Shown piece by piece: positions 9,754 through 18,995 of a stretch of 64,000 nt of DNA; the first letter of the stretch is position 1; each line of letters starts with the position of its first letter. The DNA is from Streptomyces sp. R41. Its GTDB lineage: Bacteria > Actinomycetota > Actinomycetes > Streptomycetales > Streptomycetaceae. The stretch is from positions 7,671,001-7,735,000 of the forward strand of contig NZ_CP163443.1 in assembly GCF_041053055.1 (NCBI RefSeq), read 5' to 3'. A program made the position numbers and the translations under genes. The notes beneath the pieces were generated by a model, which saw only the letters and a list, made by a program, of their open reading frames with translations, did not search any database and had not been told where the DNA came from.

Positions 9754-12483
9754 ATGGCCTCACGTCAGTCCGCAGCCAAGAAGCCGCCCGCGAAGAAGGC
9801 GGCCGCTCCGACGAAGGCTCCGGCGAAGAAGGCCCCCGCGAAAAAGGCAGCCGCCAAGAAGGCGCCCGCCAAGAAGACCGCGGCGAAGAAGGCCGCTCCC
9901 GCGCCGGCGCCCAACCCGACCTCGGGCGTGTACAAACTCGTACGCGCCGTGTGGCTGGGCATCGCGCACGCCGTCGGAGCGATGTTCCGCGGCATAGGGC
10001 GGGGCGCGAAGGGTCTGGACCCGGCGCACCGCAAGGACGGTCTCGCGCTCCTGCTGCTCGGTCTCGCGCTGATCGTCGCGGCGGGTACGTGGTCCAATCT
10101 GCGGGGCCCCGTCGGCGACCTCGTCGAGTTGCTGGTGACCGGCGCCTTCGGCCGCCTCGACCTGCTCGTCCCGATACTGCTCGGCGTCATCGCGGCCCGG
10201 CTCATCCGGCACCCCGAGAAGCCCGAGGCCAACGGCCGCATCGTGATCGGCCTGTCCGCGCTCGTGATCGGCGTGCTCGGCCAGGTCCACATCGCGTGCG
10301 GGGCACCCGCGCGCAGCGACGGCATGCAGGCGATAAGGGACGCCGGCGGGCTCATCGGCTGGGGCGCGTCCACCCCGCTGACGTACACGATGGGCGACGT
10401 CCTGGCCGTACCGCTCCTCGTGCTGCTCACGATCTTCGGGCTGCTGGTCGTCACGGCGACCCCGGTCAACGCGATTCCGCAGCGGCTGCGGCTCCTGGGG
10501 CAGAAGCTGGGCATCGTCCAGGCCGACGTCGACGAGGACGAGTTCGGCGAGGACGACGAGCGCTACGACGAGCAGTGGCGCGGCGCGCTCCCCGCGCGCT
10601 CCCGGAGGCGCTCGCGCTCCTCCGAGGCGTACGACCCCGACAGTGCCGAGCAGGAGGCGCTCACCAAGCGCCGGAGCCGCCCCAGACGGCCCGCGGTGCA
10701 GCAGCCGGACATGCACCGGCCGATGGACGCGGTGGACGTCGCCGCGGCCGCCGCTGCCGCGCTCGACGGTGCCGTCCTGCACGGCATGCCGCCCTCGCCA
10801 CTGGTCGCCGATCTGACGCAGGGCGTCTCCGTGGAGCGCGAGGGGTACGAGGAGACGACGCCGGTACCGGCGGCGCGCGGCAAGAGCGCCAGGCCGCCCA
10901 AGCAGGAGGCCCTGCCGGTCGAGGCCGTCGTGCCCGACCTCACCAAGGCCGCGCCCGACGAGCCGCGCGAGCTCCCCCCGCGCGCCGAGCAGCTCCAGCT
11001 GTCCGGCGACATCACCTACGCCCTGCCGTCGCTCGACCTGCTGGAGCGCGGCGGCCCCGGCAAGACGCGCAGCGCCGCCAATGACGCGGTGGTCGCCTCG
11101 CTGCAGAACGTCTTCATGGAGTTCAAGGTCGACGCCGCCGTCACCGGCTTCACACGCGGTCCGACGGTCACGCGCTACGAGGTCGAGCTCGGCCCCGCCG
11201 TGAAGGTCGAGCGGATCACCGCGCTCACCAAGAACATCGCGTACGCCGTCGCCAGCCCCGATGTGCGGATCATCAGCCCGATCCCCGGCAAGTCGGCGGT
11301 CGGTATCGAGATCCCGAACACCGACCGCGAGATGGTCAATCTCGGCGACGTGCTGCGGCTCGCGGACGCGGCCGAGGACGACCACCCGATGCTGGTCGCG
11401 CTCGGCAAGGACGTCGAGGGCGGCTATGTGATGGCCAACCTCGCGAAGATGCCGCACGTACTCGTCGCCGGAGCCACCGGTTCCGGTAAATCCTCGTGCA
11501 TTAACTGCCTGATTACGTCCGTCATGGTCCGCGCGACTCCCGAGGACGTCCGCATGGTCCTCGTCGACCCCAAGCGCGTCGAGCTGACCGCGTACGAGGG
11601 CATCCCGCATCTGATCACGCCGATCATCACCAACCCGAAGCGTGCCGCCGAGGCGCTGCAGTGGGTCGTACGGGAGATGGATCTGCGCTACGACGACCTC
11701 GCGGCGTTCGGGTTCCGGCACATCGACGACTTCAACGAGGCCATCAGGAACGGCAAGGTGAAGCTGCCCGAGGGCAGTGAGCGCGAGCTGAGCCCGTACC
11801 CGTACCTGCTGGTGATCGTCGATGAGCTGGCGGACCTGATGATGGTCGCGCCGCGCGATGTCGAGGACGCGATCGTGCGCATCACGCAGCTCGCGCGCGC
11901 CGCCGGCATCCACCTGGTGCTCGCCACGCAGCGGCCCTCCGTCGACGTCGTCACCGGTCTGATCAAGGCGAACGTGCCCTCCAGGCTCGCGTTCGCCACC
12001 TCCTCGCTCGCCGACAGCCGGGTCATCCTCGACCAGCCGGGCGCCGAGAAGCTGATCGGCAAGGGCGATGGACTCTTTCTGCCGATGGGCGCCAACAAGC
12101 CAACCCGTATGCAGGGCGCCTTCGTCACCGAGGACGAGGTCGCGGCGATCGTCCAGCACTGCAAGGACCAGATGGCCCCGGTCTTCAGGGAAGACGTCAC
12201 GGTGGGCACCAAGCAGAAGAAGGAGATCGACGAGGACATCGGCGACGACCTCGATCTGCTGTGCGCCGCCGCCGAACTGGTCGTCACCTCCCAGTTCGGG
12301 TCCACCTCGATGCTCCAGCGCAAGCTGCGCGTCGGATTCGCCAAGGCCGGGCGGCTGATGGACCTCATGGAGTCCCGCGGCATCGTCGGCCCGAGTGAGG
12401 GCTCCAAGGCACGTGACGTTCTTGTGAAGGCCGACGAGCTTGATGGAGTGCTCGCGGTGATTCGTGGGGAAGCTGAAGCGTAA
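9754..12483 (+). CDS. ftsK: DNA translocase FtsK
   Basis: 909-residue FtsK/SpoIIIE translocase that moves chromosomal DNA through closing sporulation septa. ATG 9754 is chosen for the TAACCT box 7 nt upstream. The N-terminus (about residues 1-50) is a basic lysine/alanine/proline tract of KKAPAKK repeats, followed by four or five membrane helices (about 85-255) including LALLLLGLALIVAAGTW, an acidic/proline-rich linker (to about 430), the alpha/beta motor with Walker A GATGSGKSS (K579) and Walker B LLVIVDELADLMM, and a C-terminal winged-helix gamma domain (about 830-900) that in the family reads polarity sequences. Length and order are normal for Streptomyces FtsK. The lysine-rich leader resembles histone-like tails and may bind DNA (inference). 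Confidence 0.96.
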   Translation: MASRQSAAKKPPAKKAAAPTKAPAKKAPAKKAAAKKAPAKKTAAKKAAPAPAPNPTSGVYKLVRAVWLGIAHAVGAMFRGIGRGAKGLDPAHRKDGLALLLLGLALIVAAGTWSNLRGPVGDLVELLVTGAFGRLDLLVPILLGVIAARLIRHPEKPEANGRIVIGLSALVIGVLGQVHIACGAPARSDGMQAIRDAGGLIGWGASTPLTYTMGDVLAVPLLVLLTIFGLLVVTATPVNAIPQRLRLLGQKLGIVQADVDEDEFGEDDERYDEQWRGALPARSRRRSRSSEAYDPDSAEQEALTKRRSRPRRPAVQQPDMHRPMDAVDVAAAAAAALDGAVLHGMPPSPLVADLTQGVSVEREGYEETTPVPAARGKSARPPKQEALPVEAVVPDLTKAAPDEPRELPPRAEQLQLSGDITYALPSLDLLERGGPGKTRSAANDAVVASLQNVFMEFKVDAAVTGFTRGPTVTRYEVELGPAVKVERITALTKNIAYAVASPDVRIISPIPGKSAVGIEIPNTDREMVNLGDVLRLADAAEDDHPMLVALGKDVEGGYVMANLAKMPHVLVAGATGSGKSSCINCLITSVMVRATPEDVRMVLVDPKRVELTAYEGIPHLITPIITNPKRAAEALQWVVREMDLRYDDLAAFGFRHIDDFNEAIRNGKVKLPEGSERELSPYPYLLVIVDELADLMMVAPRDVEDAIVRITQLARAAGIHLVLATQRPSVDVVTGLIKANVPSRLAFATSSLADSRVILDQPGAEKLIGKGDGLFLPMGANKPTRMQGAFVTEDEVAAIVQHCKDQMAPVFREDVTVGTKQKKEIDEDIGDDLDLLCAAAELVVTSQFGSTSMLQRKLRVGFAKAGRLMDLMESRGIVGPSEGSKARDVLVKADELDGVLAVIRGEAEA

Positions 12484-12748
12484 GGAAAACGGGACAGGTC
12501 GGTCGCGCTCCGGGCGGGTCCGGGGCAATAAGGTATTCGAACGTGACTCACCCGTAAGTGATCGGCGGGCAACCGTTTCCCTTCGTCGTACGTCAAGTTG
12601 TGCGAGGGGACACGTACATGTCCCAGCATCAGGATGACCGGCCATTCTGATGGCGTACAAAGTGCTACCGCCCGGTTGCCCCACCCTTTCGTACCCCCCC
12701 TAGACTGAACCTCCAGCACAGGTGGCTACACGCTCGAAAGGCGCCCCC

Positions 12749-13603
12749 GTGTCCATCGGCAACTCCCCTGACGGCAACTCCCCTGAAGACGAGCGTCCGT
12801 TCGAAGACGACCGCGAGGCCGAGCAGCTTTCGATCGGCCGTGCCCTGCGGCAGGCACGCATCGAGGCCGGGCTGACCGTCGACGACGTCAGCAACGCCAC
12901 CCGGGTCCGTATCGCCATCATCCACGCGATCGAGCAGGACGACTTCGCCCCCTGTGGCGGCGACGTCTACGCGCGCGGTCACATCCGGACCCTGGCACGC
13001 GCCGTCCACCTCGATCCGGCCCCGCTGCTCGCCCGCTACGACGCCGAGCACGGCGGGCGCCCCGCACCGACGCCGGCGGCCCCGCTCTTCGAGGCGGAAC
13101 GGATCCGTCCCGAGCGGCGCGGGCCGAACTGGACCGCCGCCATGGTCGCCGCGATCGTCGCGGTGATCGGCTTCGTCGGGTTCACCGTGGTCAAGGGCAG
13201 CGACAGCGGGGACGACACGAAGACGCAGGTCGCCGAGGGGTCCACGCCGACCACCAGCAAGCCCCTGACCAAGCCGACCGAGACCAAGCCCGCCGACCCG
13301 AAGCCGGACCCGTCCGACAGCGCCATCGCGGCCGCCCCGCAGGACAAGGTGACCGTGCAGGTCAGCGCCGCGGACGGACGCAGCTGGATCTCCGCCAAGG
13401 ACCACAACGGCCGCATGCTCTTCGACGGGCTGCTGAAGCAGGGCGAGTCCAAGACCTTCCAGGACAGCTCGAAGATCAACCTCATCCTCGGTGACGCCGG
13501 CGCGATCCAGCTGTACGTCAACGGCAAGAAGATCGAGGACGACTTCCAGCCCGGCGCGGTCGAGCGCCTGACGTATACAAAGGGTGACCCCCAGGTCGGA
13601 TAA
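12749..13603 (+). CDS. RodZ-like helix-turn-helix membrane protein
   Basis: 284 residues. GTG 12749 is preferred (AAAGG 7 nt upstream) over GTG 12722, which lacks a ribosome site; a -10-like TAGACT lies near 12703. N-terminal HTH_25 domain (about residues 18-85, with [19 protein letters not shown]), then one transmembrane helix (about 130-152, [19 protein letters not shown]), a Thr/Lys/Pro linker, and a C-terminal extracellular domain of the DUF4115 type. This layout is that of RodZ, which couples MreB to the cell-wall machinery. Direct DNA binding is not established for the family. It sits between ftsK and rimO, its usual place in streptomycetes, and is followed by a strong hairpin. Confidence 0.85.
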   Translation: MSIGNSPDGNSPEDERPFEDDREAEQLSIGRALRQARIEAGLTVDDVSNATRVRIAIIHAIEQDDFAPCGGDVYARGHIRTLARAVHLDPAPLLARYDAEHGGRPAPTPAAPLFEAERIRPERRGPNWTAAMVAAIVAVIGFVGFTVVKGSDSGDDTKTQVAEGSTPTTSKPLTKPTETKPADPKPDPSDSAIAAAPQDKVTVQVSAADGRSWISAKDHNGRMLFDGLLKQGESKTFQDSSKINLILGDAGAIQLYVNGKKIEDDFQPGAVERLTYTKGDPQVG

Positions 13604-13625
13604 CGGTCCCAAGGGGTATGCCGGT

Positions 13626-13655
13626 ACGGGGTTGGCCAAGATCGGCCAACCCCGT
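13626..13655 (+). terminator. 12-bp perfect hairpin after the RodZ-like gene
   Basis: ACGGGGTTGGCC (13626-13637), a 6-nt loop, then GGCCAACCCCGT (13644-13655). It has no U tract, as is common for Streptomyces terminators. It separates the RodZ-like gene from the rimO promoter. Confidence 0.75.
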
Positions 13656-13681
13656 CGACGTGGGCTGTCAGTGAGACAAAG

Positions 13682-13687
13682 TAGTCT
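13682..13687 (+). promoter_or_regulatory. -10 box of a probable leaderless rimO transcript
   Basis: TAGTCT followed by 7 nt and the rimO ATG at 13695, with no Shine-Dalgarno sequence. It lies just beyond the upstream terminator, so rimO probably starts a new operon. Confidence 0.6.
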
Positions 13688-13694
13688 TGAGCCC

Positions 13695-15170
13695 ATGCCT
13701 GAACGCCGTACCGTCGCACTCGTCACTCTTGGCTGCGCCCGTAACGAGGTGGACTCGGAGGAGCTCGCAGGCCGCTTGGAGGCGGACGGCTGGCAACTCG
13801 TGGAGGACGCCGAGGAAGCGGACGTCGCCGTCGTCAACACCTGTGGCTTCGTCGAGGCCGCCAAGAAGGACTCCGTCGACGCCCTCCTCGAAGCCAATGA
13901 TCTCAAGGGCCATGGCAGAACCCAGGCCGTCGTGGCGGTGGGCTGCATGGCCGAGCGGTACGGCAAGGAGCTCGCCGAGGCGCTGCCCGAGGCCGACGGT
14001 GTGCTCGGCTTCGACGACTACGCCGACATCTCCGATCGCCTCCAGACCATCCTGAACGGCGGCATCCACGCCTCCCACACCCCGCGCGACCGGCGCAAGC
14101 TGCTGCCGATCAGCCCGGCCGAGCGGCAGAGCGCCGGGGAGGAAGTGGCCCTTCCCGGCCACGGCGCCCCTTCGGACCTGCCCGAGGGCGTGGCCCCGGT
14201 GTCCGGCCCCCGCGCGCCGCTGCGCCGCCGCCTCGACGGCTCGCCCGTGGCCTCGGTGAAGCTCGCCTCGGGCTGCGACCGGCGCTGCTCCTTCTGCGCC
14301 ATCCCGTCCTTCCGCGGCTCATTCATCTCGCGCCGCCCCAGCGACGTACTGAACGAGACTCGCTGGCTCGCCGAGCAGGGCGTCAAGGAGATCATGCTGG
14401 TCTCCGAGAACAACACCTCGTACGGCAAGGACCTGGGCGACATCCGCCTCCTGGAGACCCTCCTGCCCGAGCTCGCCGAGATCGGTGGCATCGAGCGCGT
14501 GCGGGTCAGCTATCTGCAGCCGGCCGAGATGCGCCCCGGACTCATCGACGTCCTGACCTCGACGCCGAACATCGCACCCTACTTCGACCTGTCCTTCCAG
14601 CACTCCGCACCGGACGTGCTGCGCGCCATGCGCCGCTTCGGCGACACCGACCGCTTCCTGGAGCTGCTCGACACCATCCGCGCCAAGGCCCCACAGGCCG
14701 GCGTGCGATCCAACTTCATCGTGGGCTTCCCCGGCGAGACCGAGGCCGATCTCGCCGAGCTGGAGCGCTTCCTCACGGGTGCGCGCCTCGACGCGATCGG
14801 CGTCTTCGGGTACTCCGACGAGGAGGGCACCGAGGCGGCGACGTACGAGAACAAGCTCGACGAGGACGTCGTCGCCGAGCGCCTCGCGCGCGTGTCCCGG
14901 CTCGCCGAGGAACTGGTCGCGCAGCGCGCCGAGGAGCGCGTCGGCGAGACGGTGTATGTGCTGGTCGAGTCGATCGACGACGAGGAGGGCGCGGTCGGCC
15001 GCGCCGCCCACCAGGCGCCCGAGACGGATGGTCAGGTGCTGTTCACGAGCGGCGAGGGCTTGACCGTCGGCCGTATCGTCGAGGCCAAGGTGGTCGGTAC
15101 GGAAGGTGTCGACCTGGTGGCCGAGCCGCTCCTGGGCTCGCTCCCGTGTACTGAGGAGGCGGCCAGATGA
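13695..15170 (+). CDS. rimO: Ribosomal protein S12 methylthiotransferase RimO
   Basis: 491-residue radical-SAM methylthiotransferase that modifies an aspartate of ribosomal protein S12. Starts [20 protein letters not shown]: an N-terminal MTTase domain with the [11 protein letters not shown] motif and two further cysteines ([14 protein letters not shown]) for the auxiliary Fe-S cluster; then the radical-SAM domain with [13 protein letters not shown] (CxxxCxxC) and the [12 protein letters not shown] region; and a C-terminal TRAM domain (about 425-485). The LGCARN and IPSFRGSF motifs distinguish RimO from MiaB, whose paralogue lies at 48.7 kb. Its stop overlaps the pgsA start (ATGA), so translation is probably coupled. 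Confidence 0.95.
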   Translation: MPERRTVALVTLGCARNEVDSEELAGRLEADGWQLVEDAEEADVAVVNTCGFVEAAKKDSVDALLEANDLKGHGRTQAVVAVGCMAERYGKELAEALPEADGVLGFDDYADISDRLQTILNGGIHASHTPRDRRKLLPISPAERQSAGEEVALPGHGAPSDLPEGVAPVSGPRAPLRRRLDGSPVASVKLASGCDRRCSFCAIPSFRGSFISRRPSDVLNETRWLAEQGVKEIMLVSENNTSYGKDLGDIRLLETLLPELAEIGGIERVRVSYLQPAEMRPGLIDVLTSTPNIAPYFDLSFQHSAPDVLRAMRRFGDTDRFLELLDTIRAKAPQAGVRSNFIVGFPGETEADLAELERFLTGARLDAIGVFGYSDEEGTEAATYENKLDEDVVAERLARVSRLAEELVAQRAEERVGETVYVLVESIDDEEGAVGRAAHQAPETDGQVLFTSGEGLTVGRIVEAKVVGTEGVDLVAEPLLGSLPCTEEAAR

Positions 15171-15889
15171 CCGGAGTCCCGGCATCCGCGGCAGGCGGCT
15201 CCCCCAGCGCGAAGGGTGCGGCGGGCGCTCCCGGCGCATCCGGTGCTCCTGGGGGCGCGAAGCCGGCGCGGGGCGGGAAGCTGGGCGCTGCGGCCGTCAA
15301 CCAGGCCAGCCTCTGGAACATCGCCAACATCCTGACCATGATCCGGCTCGTCCTCGTGCCCGGCTTCGTGGCGCTGATGCTGGCCGACGGCGGGTACGAC
15401 CCCGCCATGCGCGCGTGGGCCTGGGCGGCCTTCGCCGTCGCCATGATCACCGACATCTTCGACGGCCATCTGGCGCGCACGTACAACCTGGTCACCGACT
15501 TCGGGAAGATCGCCGACCCCATCGCCGACAAGGCGATCATGGGTGCGGCCCTGATCTGTCTGTCCTACCTCGGCGATCTGCCCTGGTGGGTGACGGGAGT
15601 GATCCTCGGGCGTGAGCTCGGGATCACTCTTTTGCGCTTCCTGGTGATCCGTTACGGGGTCATCCCGGCGAGCCGCGGCGGCAAGATGAAGACGCTGGCC
15701 CAGGGCACGGCCGTCGGGATGTACGTGCTGGCGCTGACGGGGCCGCTGGCCACCCTGAGGTTCTGGGTGATGGCCGTGGCAGTCGTCCTGACCGTGGTCA
15801 CCGGGCTCGACTATGTGAGACAGGCCATTGTGCTGCGCAGGCGCGGAATCGCCGAGCGGCAGGCGGCGGCCGAGGAGGCGGAGCGGTGA
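15167..15889 (+). CDS. pgsA: CDP-diacylglycerol-glycerol-3-phosphate 3-phosphatidyltransferase PgsA
   Basis: 240-residue membrane enzyme of phosphatidylglycerol synthesis, transferring the phosphatidyl group of CDP-diacylglycerol to an alcohol phosphate. Visible: a Gly/Ala-rich N-terminus of about 45 residues, several membrane helices (about 50-70, 80-97, 130-147, 185-215), and the family signature D-x2-DG-x2-AR-x8-G-x3-D-x3-D beginning at [12 protein letters not shown] 15167 overlaps the rimO stop by 4 bp; its own stop overlaps the cinA start by 4 bp. Actinobacteria have several paralogues of this family (PgsA, PIP synthase), so the exact acceptor is inferred from context next to cinA-clgR. 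Confidence 0.88.
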   Translation: MTGVPASAAGGSPSAKGAAGAPGASGAPGGAKPARGGKLGAAAVNQASLWNIANILTMIRLVLVPGFVALMLADGGYDPAMRAWAWAAFAVAMITDIFDGHLARTYNLVTDFGKIADPIADKAIMGAALICLSYLGDLPWWVTGVILGRELGITLLRFLVIRYGVIPASRGGKMKTLAQGTAVGMYVLALTGPLATLRFWVMAVAVVLTVVTGLDYVRQAIVLRRRGIAERQAAAEEAER

Positions 15890-16431
15890 ATTCCCAGGCC
15901 GCCGAAGTGCTGCGACTACTCATGGTGAGGGGCGAGACGCTCGCCGTCGCCGAGTCGCTCACCGGTGGTCTGGTGGCGGCGGAGATCACCGCGGCGCCGG
16001 GTGCCTCCAAGGTCTTCCGCGGCTCCGTGACCGCGTACGCCACTGAGCTCAAGCACGACCTGCTCGGTGTCGACGCCACTCTGCTGGCCGAGCGTGGTGC
16101 GGTGGATCCGCAGGTCGCGGCCCAGATGGCGGTCGGCGTGCGCAAGGCGCTCGGCGCGGACTGGGGGATCGCGACCACGGGCGTCGCCGGTCCCGAGCCC
16201 CAGGACGGACAGGCGGTGGGCACTGTCTTCGTGGCCGTCGACGGGCCGACGCAATCATCTTTTAATGCCGCCGGTGGCGGGAAAGTGATACCGCTGAGGT
16301 TGAACGGCGACCGGGCGGAAATCCGTATGGAGAGTGTACGGAGCGTACTCGCACTGCTCCTGAAGGGGCTTGCGGGCGAACAGACCGGGAATGAGCGGGC
16401 ACAGGATACGGAACAGAACGGGGGGTTTTGA
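15886..16431 (+). CDS. cinA: CinA C-terminal-type nicotinamide-nucleotide amidohydrolase
   Basis: 181 residues corresponding to the C-terminal (PncC) domain of CinA only; the N-terminal COG1058 pyrophosphatase domain is absent, which is common for actinobacterial stand-alone versions. Motifs AVAESLTGGLVAAEIT, VFRGSVTAYA and TGVAGPEPQDGQ are typical of the deamidase, which converts nicotinamide mononucleotide to nicotinate mononucleotide. Start GTG 15886 overlaps the pgsA stop (GTGA). It sits just before clgR, an arrangement shared with mycobacteria. The C-terminal 25 residues are hydrophilic and not conserved in appearance. Confidence 0.87.
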   Translation: MNSQAAEVLRLLMVRGETLAVAESLTGGLVAAEITAAPGASKVFRGSVTAYATELKHDLLGVDATLLAERGAVDPQVAAQMAVGVRKALGADWGIATTGVAGPEPQDGQAVGTVFVAVDGPTQSSFNAAGGGKVIPLRLNGDRAEIRMESVRSVLALLLKGLAGEQTGNERAQDTEQNGGF

Positions 16432-16540
16432 TGTTTGCAGCCCTGAGTGAACACGACATCGCTCCCCGCACGGCCGCGGCGCAAGGCGGTACGGTGGGGC
16501 GTGAAGGATGCGGCTACGCGGTCCGAGGAGGGAGCCACCG

Positions 16541-16918
16541 ATGATTCTGCTCCGTCGCCTGCTGGGTGACGTGCTGCGTCGGCAGCGCCAGCGCCAGGGC
16601 CGTACTCTGCGCGAAGTCTCCTCGTCCGCCCGAGTTTCACTCGGCTATCTCTCCGAGGTGGAGCGGGGGCAGAAGGAGGCTTCCTCCGAGCTGCTCTCCG
16701 CGATCTGCGACGCGCTGGACGTACGGATGTCCGAGCTCATGCGGGAAGTGAGCGACGAGCTCGCCCTCGCCGAGCTGGCACAGTCGGCTGCGGCCACCGA
16801 ACCGGTGCCCGCACCGGTGCGTCGCCCGATGCTCAATTCCGTATCGGTGACCGGTGTGCCACCGGAACGGGTCACGATCAAGGCGCCTACCGAGGCGGTC
16901 GACGTCGTCGCCGCCTGA
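16541..16918 (+). CDS. clgR: Clp/Lon protease gene regulator ClgR
   Basis: 125-residue XRE-family activator of clp and lon protease genes. ATG 16541 follows GAGGAGGGA with good spacing. HTH_3 domain about residues 5-70: [20 protein letters not shown] is the HTH, ending in [13 protein letters not shown]. The protein ends VDVVAA; a C-terminal Ala-Ala is the degron by which Streptomyces ClgR is known to be destroyed by ClpP, giving a feedback loop, so the last residues are meaningful. It is preceded by cinA as in mycobacteria and followed by a strong terminator and dpsB. Confidence 0.93.
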   Translation: MILLRRLLGDVLRRQRQRQGRTLREVSSSARVSLGYLSEVERGQKEASSELLSAICDALDVRMSELMREVSDELALAELAQSAAATEPVPAPVRRPMLNSVSVTGVPPERVTIKAPTEAVDVVAA

Positions 16919-16959
16919 CGCTCACGAGTTCGCGCTCATGAGCTGAGGATGCGTATGCG

Positions 16960-17014
16960 AAGCCCCGGCCGGGGCTTCTCCGGGGAAACCCGGAGGAGCG
17001 CGGCCGGGGCTTTT
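16960..17014 (+). terminator. Nested intrinsic terminator after clgR
   Basis: Outer stem AAGCCCCGGCC (16960-16970) pairs with GGCCGGGGCTT (17002-17012) and runs into TTTT. Inside is a second stem CTCCGGG/CCCGGAG closed by a GAAA tetraloop. The left arm can also fold on itself as the palindrome 16960-16977. A clear terminator with a short U tract. Confidence 0.85.
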
Positions 17015-17179
17015 GCGTGGTGCGAGCGTCCCGTATGGGTCCGTTTGCCGGTATCCGGTGTGGCGGCCATGGTGGAGGGACAGGGCGGGGGCCGATCGGC
17101 GGAATTGCCGGTCGTACGTCATCGACTCGGGCGTCGCGACCATCGTGATGGTCGCGATCGTCATCACCGGAGGATGCGG

Positions 17180-17650
17180 ATGTACGTCGTCAAGAGCCCC
17201 TTGCCCGACGCGGACCTGAAGGCGGTGGCCGACGCGCTGCAGGGCGCGTTGGTCGACCTTGTGGACCTCTCCCTCGTGGCGAAGCAGGTCCACTGGAACG
17301 TGGTGGGACCGCGCTTCCGCTCCATCCATCTCCAGCTCGACGAGGTCGTGGACAGTGCGCGGCTGCACTCCGACACCGTGGCGGAGCGTGCCGCGACGCT
17401 GGGTGTCTCGCCGGACGGCCGGGCCGCGACCGTGGCGGCCAGAAGCGGTATCGGCGCGACGCCCGAGGGCTGGGTCAAGGACACCGACGCCGTGAAGACG
17501 CTCGTGGACGCCCTGGGCGCGGTGATCACGCGGATGCGGGAGCGGGTGGCGACGACCGCGGACCCGGATCCGGTGAGCCAGGACATCTTCATCGGGATCA
17601 CGGCCGACCTCGAGAAGCACCACTGGATGTTCCAGGCGGAGAACGGGTGA
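17180..17650 (+). CDS. dpsB: Dps-family ferritin-like protein DpsB
   Basis: 156-residue Dps protein: oligomeric iron-storing, DNA-protecting shell. ATG 17180 follows GGAGG 6 nt upstream. The Dps ferroxidase signature is visible: HWNVVGPRFRSIHLQLDE, then HSDTVAERAATLG, with the conserved His, Asp and Glu. It lacks a long lysine-rich N-terminal tail, so it may not bind DNA tightly by itself; a short C-terminal end follows helix D (EKHHWMFQAENG). Position just after clgR matches S. coelicolor dpsB (SCO5756). The role in nucleoid compaction in spores is family knowledge. Confidence 0.9.
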   Translation: MYVVKSPLPDADLKAVADALQGALVDLVDLSLVAKQVHWNVVGPRFRSIHLQLDEVVDSARLHSDTVAERAATLGVSPDGRAATVAARSGIGATPEGWVKDTDAVKTLVDALGAVITRMRERVATTADPDPVSQDIFIGITADLEKHHWMFQAENG

Positions 17651-17747
17651 TCGCCCTCGGGAGCTGCCCAGGATGCGCCTGTGTGCCGCTGGTGCGCCCT
17701 GCCGGGGCGTGAGGTCGCGGTCTAGCGTCGGGCTGGAGGTGGGCACC

Positions 17748-18191
17748 ATGGCAGGGCGGATAGTGCGCTGGGGGTCCGCACTTGGGCTCGGCGCGCTGTG
17801 GTGGTGGAGTGTGCTCCGGCTCGCGCTGATGCCCGACGCCGGGATGCTGGAGGGGGCGGTCGCGGCCGGGGGATGGGGGCTGAGCCTGCTGCCGGTGCAC
17901 TGCGTGCCGAAGGCCCGGGCGGTGAGGGCCACGGGGTCGGATCGGTGGCGCGTGTCCTGGCAGGAGTCCTGGCGGCGGCGGGGGGGAGCGCGGGGGGGCG
18001 TGCGCGGGGCGTGGAGTAAGGGGGCGGGGGCGCGTGGTCGGCCGTGGCGGGAGGGGCGGCGCTCAGGAGGGGAAAGCCGCCCGGGGTGCTGCGGGCAGGC
18101 CTGCCGGGGGGGCTCGAGGGACCGAGGCGGCGGCGCGCGGGGATGCGGGGGGCGACCGGGCGTATGGGTGGGAGCGGCGGTGCGTGGGTGA
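17748..18191 (+). CDS. Small membrane protein with Gly/Arg-rich tail, function unknown
   Basis: 147 codons from ATG 17748 (GGAGG 8 nt upstream). Residues about 8-27 (GSALGLGALWWWSVLRLALM) and 36-54 are hydrophobic, suggesting one or two membrane segments; from about residue 60 the sequence is Arg/Gly/Trp-rich and low-complexity. I do not recognise a family. The tail may be over-read: the purine-rich DNA from 17970 to 18190 is open in several frames. Convergent with the SDR gene. Confidence 0.5.
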   Translation: MAGRIVRWGSALGLGALWWWSVLRLALMPDAGMLEGAVAAGGWGLSLLPVHCVPKARAVRATGSDRWRVSWQESWRRRGGARGGVRGAWSKGAGARGRPWREGRRSGGESRPGCCGQACRGGSRDRGGGARGCGGRPGVWVGAAVRG

Positions 18192-18201
18192 AGGGCAGGG
18201 G

Positions 18202-18963
18202 CTACCAAGGCATCGCCACACCTCCGTTGGGGCGGAGGATCTGGCCCGTGGTGAACGTCGAGGCGTCCGAGGCCAGGTGCAGTACGGCGTGGGCGATGTC
18301 CTCGGGTTCGCCGACCCGGCCCAGCGGCGACAGCCGCGCCATGAAGGCTTCCGTGTGTGCCTGCGCATCCCCGTGGCGGTTGGTCATCGGCGTACGGATC
18401 CAGCCGGGCGCGACCGCGTTGACGCGGATGCCGTGCGGGCCGACCTCGGTCGCCAGGGTCTTCGTCAGCTGCACGACGGCCGCCTTCGCCGCGCTGTAGC
18501 AGAACAGGCCGGGGCCGCCGGTGTCTATGGCTCCCGACGCCATCGTGATGATGCTGCCGCGGATGCTCTTCGCGATCATGAGCCGGGCGGCTTCCTGGCA
18601 GGCGTACAGCACGCCCTTGAAGTTGACGCTCAACACCCGGTCGAGGTCCTCGTCGCGGGTCTCCAGGACGGGGCTGCTGTGCATGATCCCGGCGACCGCC
18701 GCCATGACGTCGAGGCGTTCGCAGGAGGCGACGGCCTGCTGGAGCTGGTCGCGGTCGGTGACGTCGAGCGGGTGGGTGTGGGCGGTGCCGCCCTTGCCCT
18801 TGATCAGGGTCGCCGTCTCGTGCAGGCCCTGCGCGTCACGGTCCGCGCAGTGGACGGTGGCGCCCGCCTCCGCGAGCAGAACGGCGGATGCGCGGCCGAT
18901 GCCGCTGGCGGCGCCGGTGACGAATGCGGTGCGTCCGGTGAGGTCGTACGCCTTGAGGGGCAT
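18202..18963 (-). CDS. Short-chain dehydrogenase/reductase
   Basis: 253 residues from ATG 18963, chosen because TACCGT lies 6 nt upstream (probable leaderless start); the frame is open 12 codons further. Rossmann NAD(P)-binding motif TGAASGIG (residues 17-24), NFKG-type Asn114, and catalytic S143, Y156 and K160 (YSAAK) are all present. C-terminal RPNGGVAMPW is typical of FabG-like SDRs with an unknown alcohol/ketone substrate. D41 after beta-2 (HCADRDA) suggests NAD preference (inference). It lies downstream of the Nei glycosylase with a 32-bp gap. Confidence 0.9.
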   Translation of the reverse strand: MPLKAYDLTGRTAFVTGAASGIGRASAVLLAEAGATVHCADRDAQGLHETATLIKGKGGTAHTHPLDVTDRDQLQQAVASCERLDVMAAVAGIMHSSPVLETRDEDLDRVLSVNFKGVLYACQEAARLMIAKSIRGSIITMASGAIDTGGPGLFCYSAAKAAVVQLTKTLATEVGPHGIRVNAVAPGWIRTPMTNRHGDAQAHTEAFMARLSPLGRVGEPEDIAHAVLHLASDASTFTTGQILRPNGGVAMPW

Positions 18964-18969
18964 GCAGGG

Positions 18970-18975
18970 ACGGTA
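18970..18975 (-). promoter_or_regulatory. -10 box of a probable leaderless SDR transcript
   Basis: On the minus strand TACCGT, 6 nt, then ATG. It lies inside the gap after the Nei gene, so the SDR can be transcribed separately. Confidence 0.5.
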
Positions 18976-18995
18976 CGAGGGTTTCTGACGGGTCG

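Noticed and set aside
9760..12684. 974-codon minus-strand frame opposite ftsK
   Set aside because: Antisense shadow of ftsK; low-complexity product.
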